Shown here piece after piece: positions 32,204 to 39,355 of a stretch of 64,000 nt of DNA; position 1 is the stretch's first letter; each line of letters starts with the position of its first letter. The DNA is from DALYDK01 sp031973215 (GTDB lineage Bacteria; Patescibacteriota; Saccharimonadia; Saccharimonadales; CAIOMD01), in assembly GCA_031973215.1 (NCBI GenBank), contig DALYDK010000003.1:1-64000 (forward strand), given 5' to 3'. A model generated the notes under the pieces. The model was not told the origin of the DNA. It did no database searches and saw only the letters and a program-made list of their open reading frames with translations. A program made the translations under genes and the position numbers.

Positions 32204-34435
32204 ATGTCAGAAGAAAACATGCCAGAAGATATAAGGGTCCAGCATCCTGAGCAAGGCGAAGTTAGGGATCCTGCCAGAATGGAAGAGCTAGCTCAGGAGC
32301 TTGCTATTGGCCACGATCAACAGGGCGAACTACTCAGCCAACAGAGCGATCAAATAGCCAAACTACAAGAGAGAATAAGCGAGCTAGAGGCCCAACTTCA
32401 AAGTCAAAATGACCAAGCCGAAAGTCAAGGCTCAAAAATAATCGATGAGCCAATTGAAAGGGCCGAAGATCAAGTATCTAAAATACGCGAAGAAATAGCC
32501 AATATCGATATCCAGCTTAATGATCCGTCGGTAGACGATAATCGTAAGCAAGAACTAGATTCACGGCGCGATGAACTAACTCAGCACTTAGAGTTCTTTC
32601 TAAGAAGACTACAGAAAAACAATAATGATGATTCCGAAAATCCAATCACAGGTCCTGGTCCAGAGGTTCCAAATGATGAAGGCGAAGGAGAGCCTGGCGA
32701 TGACGACAAAGGTCCAGAAGCAGGCGAAGGGTCTGACGATGGCAAAGGACCTGGCGAAGATGAAAAAGGACCCGAAGAAGACGATAAAGGACCCGATGAT
32801 AAAGATAAGCCTAAGCTAGAAAAAGTAGAAGTCCCACCAATTGATAGTGGTGACTACCCAGAGCTATACGCAAGAATGAAAAACCTTGTCGGCGGAGATA
32901 AAGAGAGACTATTAGAAGAAGCCGAACGTCTAAAAAATGAAATAGATGCTAATGTTAGAGCTCAAGTTATTAATTTCTTAGCAGAAAACCCAAATGCCAC
33001 CGCCGAGCAAGTAGATCAACTACTTATGCAGTGCGCAGTAGAGGCTAAAAATAAACTTGCAGAAGATATTCTAGCTGCTATAGATGGCCGAGGCTACACG
33101 GATGCCGAAGGCCATGAAAAAGGCAAAAGCCGCTGGCGTCGGTTTGGTGCCTGGATGGATAAGCACGGAAGTAAGCTTAAAAAAGGTATGCTCATAGCCG
33201 GTGCCGCCGGGGCAGTAGTATTAACCGGCGGTGTTCTTGCTGGCGCCATAGTACCGGCATTTGCACTAGGAGCCGGTACCGTAGTGGGTGCTGTTAAAGG
33301 AGCCGCAGTAGGCCTTGGTATGTCAAGGCATGGCTCAAAAGAAAGTGCTTCGAAAAATGTAGATATAGCAGATTTTCGTGACATGACACCAGAGGAGCGA
33401 GCGAAATATACAGGTATTTCTGACTATTTAATGTCGGAATTTAACAAATCTGCTGACGGTGATCATAGAACAAATGTTAGTAAATCTAGAAGAGCAGCCA
33501 TAGTAGGAGCTGTTGTTGGCGGCCTATTTGGTTCCTTAAGCTTCAGCTCGCCAGACACTGTTAGCACACCACCGCAAATTGAGTATGAGCAAGTCGACCT
33601 AGAAATACCGAATTCTCCCCCAGATATTCCGAATTTTGACATAGACCAAGGACAGTTAACCGGAGATGTAATTAGGGAAACGCTTCAAAAAATGGGACTA
33701 AATGGAGATAGGTTTGTTAACCCAGACGGCTCCACTAACCTAGACTTAATAGTTGATAGATTCTTTAATGGCAACTGGGATGCTTGGCATGATGTAAATG
33801 CACTGCCTAACGGAACGCACTCTATGGCTGGGGCCGATAATATCTCTAATGAAGGAATTAGGAAAGTAATTGAATCGGTAGTTGCCAATCATGATTGGGG
33901 CTCCCATATTGAAACTGTTGATATTCCAAAGGTTGTACCAGGTGATGTCGCAAGTGGCCTTGAGTCAAGCTTATGGGCAAATATAACCAAAGAAATCACC
34001 GGCTTGTTATTGGCTGCTGGTATATCTAAGGAGGTTGCCGATAGAACCAAGCCGGTTCCCGGTAAGTCTCTTGAGTCTGAAGAATCATCTGCAGAGCCCG
34101 AAGAACCAGAAGCGGGTCCTGAAACCCCACCACCTGTAGACGGTGGTTCGCAGGGCGAAGGAGTTTCTGGAGAAGAAGGTGAGTCAGAACAGACTCCCAA
34201 TACATACAGGTTTGGTGAATCTGTTACCGAACTAAACCCTGGTGATGTTTATGGAATTCACCGATATGTCGATGGTGTCACTCAAAATCCTAAACCCCTA
34301 AGGTTTGTTGGAATGAATGGCTCAGATTATGTATTCGATGATTTAGATCAGGGTGGGCAAATTAAATATAACCCCAACCAAATGGATGGCAGAACGGGCT
34401 GGCTACAAAGCGGTAGAGTAAGAAGGGCAATTTAA
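32204..34435 (+). CDS. Large coiled-coil, acidic-linker membrane protein
   Basis: A 743-residue protein of unknown family. Residues about 40-140 are coiled coil (Gln/Glu-rich heptads). Residues about 150-205 are a low-complexity linker of Gly, Pro, Asp, Glu and Lys with repeated KGPE(E/D)-like units. After a helical domain, a Gly/Ala-rich hydrophobic stretch lies near 325-368 and another near 428-447 (AAIVGAVVGGLFGSLSF). A second Glu/Pro-rich linker (about 625-670) precedes a small C-terminal domain (RFVGMNGSDYVFDDLDQGG) that could be an SH3-like beta module. It may bridge cytoplasm and envelope. A strong terminator follows. Confidence 0.75.
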   Translation: MSEENMPEDIRVQHPEQGEVRDPARMEELAQELAIGHDQQGELLSQQSDQIAKLQERISELEAQLQSQNDQAESQGSKIIDEPIERAEDQVSKIREEIANIDIQLNDPSVDDNRKQELDSRRDELTQHLEFFLRRLQKNNNDDSENPITGPGPEVPNDEGEGEPGDDDKGPEAGEGSDDGKGPGEDEKGPEEDDKGPDDKDKPKLEKVEVPPIDSGDYPELYARMKNLVGGDKERLLEEAERLKNEIDANVRAQVINFLAENPNATAEQVDQLLMQCAVEAKNKLAEDILAAIDGRGYTDAEGHEKGKSRWRRFGAWMDKHGSKLKKGMLIAGAAGAVVLTGGVLAGAIVPAFALGAGTVVGAVKGAAVGLGMSRHGSKESASKNVDIADFRDMTPEERAKYTGISDYLMSEFNKSADGDHRTNVSKSRRAAIVGAVVGGLFGSLSFSSPDTVSTPPQIEYEQVDLEIPNSPPDIPNFDIDQGQLTGDVIRETLQKMGLNGDRFVNPDGSTNLDLIVDRFFNGNWDAWHDVNALPNGTHSMAGADNISNEGIRKVIESVVANHDWGSHIETVDIPKVVPGDVASGLESSLWANITKEITGLLLAAGISKEVADRTKPVPGKSLESEESSAEPEEPEAGPETPPPVDGGSQGEGVSGEEGESEQTPNTYRFGESVTELNPGDVYGIHRYVDGVTQNPKPLRFVGMNGSDYVFDDLDQGGQIKYNPNQMDGRTGWLQSGRVRRAI

Positions 34436-34486
34436 ATAAGTCGCTCTGTTTGCTATAATTATTAGGAACTGACCGTGATCTTAAAT

Positions 34487-34520
34487 ATAAAAAACACCCC
34501 TTGTTATGGGGGTGTTTTTT
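34487..34520. terminator. Bidirectional terminator between convergent genes
   Basis: Arms AAAAACACCCC and GGGGTGTTTTT with a short loop; it serves the + strand coiled-coil gene and the - strand LPNTG gene. Confidence 0.85.
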
Positions 34521-34550
34521 ATGCTTTTTAGGTTAAGCGGTCAGCTTTTG

Positions 34551-35444
34551 TTATTTCCTTCTTCTAAGGTAAAGTTGGTATGCAGCTGCACCTAGTCCAC
34601 TGGCACCGGCAGCAGCTAAAGCTACGCCTTCTGGGCCTGTGTTTGGTAGTGCGCTTGCAAGCACAACGGTTGGCTTAGTTGGTGTTGGAGGCGTTGGAGT
34701 CTCTGAACACACACTTAAGTCTTTTGTATACTTAGCAGAATCAAACTGATCTTCGTTGATTGTTACAAGTTTTCTGGTAGCAATTTCACAAACAGTTATC
34801 TGTGGAACGACTGGTGTGCTGTCCATTTTAACCCTAACCTGTAGAGTAACATAACCACTGTATTGGAAACATCCGTTAATGTCACCCAATGATGCGCCAG
34901 TTGTAACGATAGAATCGTTTACAGCCACTGTCCCGCTATTGGTTTGCCATTTTGCAGAACCTGAAACATATTCTAAATTGAAGGCTTTATCGCCGTAAAC
35001 ACTCATTGTGTCATTTATTGTTCCTGGGTTAGCGTTATCGGCAGTTATGAATGCAACCATGTTGCTATCTGCTTGTTTAGCAGTAGGAACAAGCACTCTA
35101 ACTCTTACATTTTTTGCTAAAGCTGCTGCTTCACCAATAATATTAGGGTCTGCATTGTTATGAACATAAGCTCTTAAAACAATGACATCGCCATCTTTTA
35201 CTTTCATTCTATCCTGAACATTGGCACCGCCAATGCTGCCAGCAAAGAATGGTCTTTCGTCGCCTACAACAGGGTTGTTTACAAACGAGTTAAATACGAC
35301 ATGGTCTGCACCATGACAAATGTTGCCGTTACAAGTATATGTTGGCCTGTCGGCTGGGTAGTAGCCTGCAAAAGCTACTGAGCTTATTAGTCCAACAATA
35401 CTAACTATTGCAACAAAACTTGCGAAGAATTTTGTTAACTTCAT
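34551..35444 (-). CDS. Secreted surface protein with LPNTG sorting-like C-terminus
   Basis: A 297-residue protein. An N-terminal signal peptide (about 1-26, ending SSVAFA) is followed by the mature sequence starting GYYPADRPTYTCNGNICHG. The middle is beta-rich (VIVLRAYVHNNADP, VRVRVLVPTA), as in Patescibacterial surface proteins. A Thr/Pro linker precedes LPNTG, a hydrophobic stretch and a terminal RRRK. This is the layout of a sortase substrate, or of an anchor of similar design. Four cysteines in the mature part could form disulfides. No sortase gene is in the window, so covalent anchoring is inference. Confidence 0.87.
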   Translation of the reverse strand: MKLTKFFASFVAIVSIVGLISSVAFAGYYPADRPTYTCNGNICHGADHVVFNSFVNNPVVGDERPFFAGSIGGANVQDRMKVKDGDVIVLRAYVHNNADPNIIGEAAALAKNVRVRVLVPTAKQADSNMVAFITADNANPGTINDTMSVYGDKAFNLEYVSGSAKWQTNSGTVAVNDSIVTTGASLGDINGCFQYSGYVTLQVRVKMDSTPVVPQITVCEIATRKLVTINEDQFDSAKYTKDLSVCSETPTPPTPTKPTVVLASALPNTGPEGVALAAAGASGLGAAAYQLYLRRRK

Positions 35445-35595
35445 GTTAGTTCCTCTCTGGCATGCTTAAAAAAGCAGGCCAAAAAATTAAATTACTATAA
35501 TTTATTTAAAATTTATGATGCTTAATATGTTTTAGTGGTTTTTTGATTTTTGCAATTTAGACAGATATTGAGCTTTAGAAAAAACTTGGGTTGTC

Positions 35596-35636
35596 CTGGC
35601 CCTTTTGGCGTTTTTACGCGCCAAAAGGGCCAGGGT
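35596..35636. repeat. Perfect 16-bp inverted repeat, large hairpin
   Basis: Arms CCTGGCCCTTTTGGCG and CGCCAAAAGGGCCAGG with an eight-base spacer. There is no T-run on the + side. It marks the left edge of the GC-rich segment and lies downstream of the secreted-protein gene. Confidence 0.8.
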
Positions 35637-35645
35637 TAGGGTCGC

Positions 35646-35716
35646 CCCGGGCTTCTGAGTAAAAAGAAACATACCTGATTGGTATGAACTAATTTACCCA
35701 GAAAGCCCGGAGACAA
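35646..35716. repeat. Nested inverted repeats downstream of the GC-rich gene
   Basis: CCGGGCTTCTG near 35649 pairs with CAGAAAGCCCGG near 35699 (one bulge). Between them CATACC/GGTATG forms a smaller hairpin. This gives a two-tier structure just after the stop codon of the GC-rich gene. Confidence 0.65.
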
Positions 35717-35728
35717 CCGGACGGTTAA

Positions 35729-36433
35729 CTATGCTGCACACCACGCACCCGGCGTACCGGGTGGAACCGGCAAGCCGGTCTGCGGGTCGTAGCACTCGCT
35801 GGGACCACCACCCCCAGGCCCAGGCGTGGGCTGAGGGTTGGGGCCAGGAGCGTCACTTGGCGGGGGCGGCGTGGTGCTGCCGTCCTTCGCACAGGTGTTG
35901 GTCACAGGGTCAAAAATCGACCCAGGCGGGCAAGGAATCACTGGTGGCGGTGGGTTGACTCCCGGAGGAGCAACACATGTCACCTTGGCTTTGGCCTTGA
36001 CCTTTGCTACCTTCATCTTGATCTTGGTCTTGACCTTTGACCAGGCCCGTCCAACTGCGACGGTCTTGGCATAGGCTTTAACCTTGACCACATTCACGAG
36101 CTTAGCCCTTGAACTGGCCGTGCCCCCTTGCCAGGGTGCCGGGCAGAACCCGAAAGCCTTGGCAACCAACTTGACTTTCACCTTTCCCTTGCACTTGGCG
36201 CTGGGGTCGACCGGCCGTGTTTGCGGCTGATCAAACTTGTCACCTTCTGCAAAGCAGTCTTCCATCTTCTTCGACAACGAGGCCGACTTGAAGACGAGGG
36301 AGACTGGGGGGGTGACGGTGACGGTCTGGGCCGGCTCGGAAGATGGCACAGAGGCGGCGGCCGGGGATGCGAAGCCCAGGCCACTGGCGATGACGGCCGA
36401 AGCGGTCATCGCCACAAAAATTGACTTCTTCAT
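35729..36433 (-). CDS. GC-rich secreted Lys/Val-repeat and Pro-rich protein
   Basis: A 234-residue protein with a clear signal peptide (MKKSIFVAMTASAVIASGLGFASPAAAS). The start at 36433 is fixed by AAGGAGGGC just upstream. The mature part has a Lys-Val-Lys-Ala repeat region (about residues 125-165), then Pro-rich linkers around CPPGSIFDPVTNTC and a Cys-containing tail with GLPVPPGTPG. About eight cysteines suggest disulfides and an extracytoplasmic location. Base composition is far more GC-rich than all neighbours, and codons end mostly in G or C. This points to recent transfer, for example from a high-GC actinobacterial host (inference). Family unknown. Confidence 0.8.
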   Translation of the reverse strand: MKKSIFVAMTASAVIASGLGFASPAAASVPSSEPAQTVTVTPPVSLVFKSASLSKKMEDCFAEGDKFDQPQTRPVDPSAKCKGKVKVKLVAKAFGFCPAPWQGGTASSRAKLVNVVKVKAYAKTVAVGRAWSKVKTKIKMKVAKVKAKAKVTCVAPPGVNPPPPVIPCPPGSIFDPVTNTCAKDGSTTPPPPSDAPGPNPQPTPGPGGGGPSECYDPQTGLPVPPGTPGAWCAA

Positions 36434-36550
36434 GATGCCCTCCTTAGGGGGCTGCGACTCCGGACTGTCCGGAGCGGCCGCTTTGCCCCCATGCAGGGCG
36501 CGACATTCTGCTGACAAAGTTTTGTTGCCAGCAAAAGGTCGCGCCCTAAA
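36434..36550 (-). promoter_or_regulatory. Hairpin-rich 5' leader of the GC-rich gene
   Basis: On the minus strand, AGGGCGCGAC pairs with GTCGCGCCCT around an inner TGCTG/CAGCA hairpin. Then CTCCGGA/TCCGGAG lies inside GGGGGC/GCCCCC arms just before the ribosome-binding site. The leader could control translation, or serve as a terminator or attenuator. Confidence 0.55.
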
Positions 36551-36828
36551 TATTAGGGTAATCATAAAAAAGAATAGTTAACCGTTTTTGGGCTTAAAAA
36601 CCCAATAACTGTCTAAATTACTTATATTTAACCAAATTGTTAAGCATCACCAACCAGAGATTCCACCAAAACTCTTATGGATTACATACATAATATTATA
36701 AAATTGACTTTTTGTCAATACTAAAAATAAATACTTATGTTAATTTCAGCTGTTTGTGTATATAGATAAATAAATTTTTTGTGCTTATACAAAAAATAAA
36801 TATTTAGCTAGCTGCTTTATTGTGACAC

Positions 36829-36905
36829 CGGGGAAATGTTCGCTGGGCGAACGCTTTGCCCGAACCGCCTTACGGGGTGTGATATTTCTGTCAGAAATCC
36901 ACCAA
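36829..36905. other. Structured intergenic element, possible noncoding RNA
   Basis: Outer arms GACACC and GGTGT enclose nested arms GTTC-GGGC and GCCC-GAAC, with an ATTTCTG/CAGAAAT hairpin beside them (36881-36898). The GC content is above that of the surrounding AT-rich gap (36551-36828, in which I see no gene). It lies downstream of the tRNA-Glu terminator. Confidence 0.4.
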
Positions 36906-36932
36906 GCAAAAACACCCAGGTAAACTGGGTGC
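36906..36932 (-). terminator. Terminator after tRNA-Glu
   Basis: Minus-strand arms CACCCAG and CTGGGTG with a short loop, followed by TTTTT. Confidence 0.8.
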
Positions 36933-36939
36933 CTTAGCT

Positions 36940-37014
36940 TGGTGATCCCGAGGGGAATCGAACCCCTGTTGCCAGGATGAAAACCTGGTGTCCTAACCGT
37001 TAGACGACGGGACC
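36940..37014 (-). tRNA. tRNA-Glu (UUC), CCA encoded
   Basis: Acceptor GGTCCCG pairs with CGGGATC (one G-U) and CCA lies at 36940-36942. Anticodon loop TTTTCAT gives TTC. A TATAAT-like box lies about 16 bases upstream on the minus strand. Confidence 0.95.
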
Positions 37015-37040
37015 AAATTGTTAATATTATACCCTATATG

Positions 37041-37227
37041 GGTTCGATTCAGAATCGACCCACCTCCGGCGGGCCCGACACTTCACGATTAAAAACAAGT
37101 TTTTATCGGAAGATGTCCTTGCGACTAGCAGCCATGCTAGTCTCACCCTGTTGCCAGGATGGATTATTGTCTTTGTTTTGCAGAAGCAAAACTGGCTGGT
37201 GTCCTAAGCCACTCTGACGACGGGACC
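37041..37227 (-). pseudogene. tRNA-Glu-like copy with T-loop insert and enlarged anticodon loop
   Basis: Upstream of tRNA-Glu on the minus strand lies a tRNA-Glu relic. Acceptor 5' strand (37221-37227), D-arm, anticodon stem and T-stem 5' strand (37146-37150) are recognisable. The anticodon loop holds about 30 extra bases with a GTTTTGC/GCAAAAC hairpin. Right after the T-stem strand comes a ~85-nt insert (37061-37145) homologous to that of the tRNA-His-like copy. It shares CACCT..GGCG..CCCG..CAC, a long hairpin with CAAG at its tip, and CCTTGCGAC-AGCAGCC-GCT-GTCTCACCCT. After it only a T-loop-like GTCGATTC remains and the 3' acceptor strand is lost. Confidence 0.55.
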
Positions 37228-37416
37228 ATATTTATCTTTTTTATTCTAACACTTTTTGCATTACTTATTTTTAAGCCAGATAATTTTTGCCGAAAAATTA
37301 TTTCAAAGCAAAATTAGAATTAAAATCTACTTTAAAAGGATTAAATCTTAATAAAGCTAGAATAATATACCATAACAGAGGTGGTCTGTCTACAATGTAA
37401 TTTATACATTAAAATG

Positions 37417-37445
37417 TTGACATAAGCAGAATTTGGGTAAATAAT
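37417..37445 (+). promoter_or_regulatory. Sigma-70-like promoter
   Basis: TTGACA at 37417-37422, 17 bases, then AATAAT at 37440-37445. It lies about 70 bases before the Shine-Dalgarno of the gene at 37518. It is one of few promoters here with a good -35 box. Confidence 0.55.
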
Positions 37446-37517
37446 AATACAGTAAAGTGTTAAAATAAACACTAGCAATTGACAAATAGATATAAATATA
37501 TTTAGAAAGGTGGTTTT

Positions 37518-38039
37518 ATGCCTCTGAGACCAGAGCAGCTTGATTGTGGGCGTACACTAAAATCTACAATAATACCCGAAGGTAAGTTGCCAGACATAGG
37601 AATAGTAAGAGATCTTATGAATTTTAACGATTTAATGACAAAGCCACCCGAAAAACCGGTTGCTGATTCAAAAGAAGACGATAACACACCTCCTCCAAAA
37701 CCTAAACTAAGACCAAAAGAAGTGATTAAAGAAAACCTCGACAGAGACACGGAAAATGTAGTTGTCTGCACCTACGATGCTGAAGTGCCCTTGGCGGCTG
37801 CAATTGCAAGAGTAGATCGTGGTCTTGGGGCAGTTGTCATTGAAAGAATGGTTATTGCTGACGGAGAAGACTCAGGACCTATTCTAGAAAAGGTACAAGA
37901 AATTGGAGCTGAAAAGCTTGGTAAAGAACCAAAAATATTTGTAACTGAATTTGCAGAAATGAATAATGAAGAAGCAATTCCTTCCCGTCGTGTAGTTATG
38001 GTTGGCTGCCTTGATAAGTTTGTTCAAGTCAGCATATAG
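37518..38039 (+). CDS. Hypothetical protein with Pro/Lys linker, 173 residues
   Basis: A soluble protein with a Pro/Lys/Asp-rich disordered region (about residues 40-75) and a C-terminal alpha/beta domain (VVVCTYDAEVPLAAAIARVDRGLGAVVIERM ... PSRRVVMVGCLDKFVQVSI). AGAAAGGTGG provides a Shine-Dalgarno site before the ATG. A separate sigma-70-like promoter is seen upstream, after an AT-rich gap that starts at 37230 and holds no other gene. I do not recognise the family. Confidence 0.65.
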   Translation: MPLRPEQLDCGRTLKSTIIPEGKLPDIGIVRDLMNFNDLMTKPPEKPVADSKEDDNTPPPKPKLRPKEVIKENLDRDTENVVVCTYDAEVPLAAAIARVDRGLGAVVIERMVIADGEDSGPILEKVQEIGAEKLGKEPKIFVTEFAEMNNEEAIPSRRVVMVGCLDKFVQVSI

Positions 38040-38041
38040 AA

Positions 38042-39307
38042 TTAGAAAATTTGAGCTAGTCTTAGGCTAGGATCAATTTGTTCTAACCTAAGTAGTTCGT
38101 TGTATTTTGCTACGCGTTCGCTTCTAGATAAGCTTCCGGTTTTTATTTGCCCAGCATTTGTTCCAATTGCTAAATGAACAATAGATACATCTTCTGTTTC
38201 ACCTGACCGGTGAGAAATAATTGTTTTCCAGCCATTTTCTTTAGCCATTTTTATGGCATTAATTGTTTCGGTTAATGAACCAATTTGATTTGGCTTAATA
38301 AGTATAGCGTTGGCCGCATCTTCTTCGATTGCATACTGCAGCCTGCTTGTATTTGTAACCAGTAAATCATCTCCTACTAGTTGGGTTTGGGGCAGTTGTT
38401 TTTTTAGTGATTTCCAGCCTTGCCAATCATCTTCTGCAAGACCATCTTCTATGGAGACAATAGGGTAGTTATGAGCTAGCTGCTTATACCAATCTATAAG
38501 TTCATCTGCACTAAACATACGGTTTTCTGAATTAAAGTGATACAAATTATCTTTATAAAGCTCGCTAGCAGCTACATCTACCGCTAGGGCCACATCTACG
38601 CCTGCCGCGTAACCTGCGCTTTCTATTGCTTCTTGTAATAAATCGAATGCTTCACTGTTACCGCCGTGGACATTTGGCGCAAAACCACCTTCGTCGCCCA
38701 CGGTAGTTGAGTATCCTTTTGAAGCAATAACCTTTTTGAGCTGATAAAAAATCTCGGCACTTATTTGAATGGCTTCTGCAAAAGTTTTAGCGGCAATAGG
38801 AATAATCATAGATTCTTGAATGTCGGTGGAGCCTTGGGCGTGTTTACCGCCGTTAAGTACATTAAGCATTGGCATAGGTAGACTAAGTTCAGTTGTTTGA
38901 GAAATGTCAGCGATATGCCTGTAAAGTAGGACGCCTCTAGACTTAGCTGCCGCATGAGCACACGCCAGTGAAACAGCTAGTATTGCATTAGCTCCTAAGT
39001 TGGATTTATTGGCAGTGCCATCTAAATTAAGCATTGTTTGATCAATACCGAATTGATCATCTGCTCTTTTGCCAATAAGTGCCGGCTGAATTATATCAAT
39101 TACATTCGAAACTGCTTTATAAACAGACTGTCCATTAAAGGCCTTTTGGCCATCTCTAAGCTCATGAGCCTCATGGCTTCCGGTAGATGCTCCTGAGGGC
39201 GCTGCGGCCCTGCCAAACGAGCCGTCTGTCAAAAAAACATCCGCCTCTACAGTTGGGTTACCCCTTGAGTCTAGTATCTGTCTTGCAAATATTTGTTTAA
39301 TTTCCAT
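38042..39307 (-). CDS. eno: Enolase
   Basis: A 421-residue enolase converting 2-phosphoglycerate to PEP. The N-terminus ARQILDSRGNPTVEADV, the loop SGASTGSHEAHELRD, metal ligands in DVAASELY, SIEDGLAEDDW and VGDDLLVTN, and the signature ILIKPNQIGSLTETINAI with SHRSGETED are all present. It is divergent from the D-lactate-dehydrogenase/phosphoglycerate-mutase fusion, whose C-terminal domain makes enolase's substrate; the start codons are only 47 bases apart. Confidence 0.97.
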   Translation of the reverse strand: MEIKQIFARQILDSRGNPTVEADVFLTDGSFGRAAAPSGASTGSHEAHELRDGQKAFNGQSVYKAVSNVIDIIQPALIGKRADDQFGIDQTMLNLDGTANKSNLGANAILAVSLACAHAAAKSRGVLLYRHIADISQTTELSLPMPMLNVLNGGKHAQGSTDIQESMIIPIAAKTFAEAIQISAEIFYQLKKVIASKGYSTTVGDEGGFAPNVHGGNSEAFDLLQEAIESAGYAAGVDVALAVDVAASELYKDNLYHFNSENRMFSADELIDWYKQLAHNYPIVSIEDGLAEDDWQGWKSLKKQLPQTQLVGDDLLVTNTSRLQYAIEEDAANAILIKPNQIGSLTETINAIKMAKENGWKTIISHRSGETEDVSIVHLAIGTNAGQIKTGSLSRSERVAKYNELLRLEQIDPSLRLAQIF

Positions 39308-39340
39308 AACAATATATTCTCATAAAGCTAATGGTTATGC

Positions 39341-39355
39341 CATAATATATACAAA
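39341..39355 (+). promoter_or_regulatory. -10 box eight bases before the fusion-gene start
   Basis: CATAAT at 39341-39346 lies eight bases before the ATG at 39355, with no Shine-Dalgarno site. Confidence 0.5.

Noticed and set aside
35731..36581. Several long + strand and alternate frames opposite the GC-rich gene
   Set aside because: High GC makes stop codons rare. Only the minus-strand frame has a signal peptide and a Shine-Dalgarno site.
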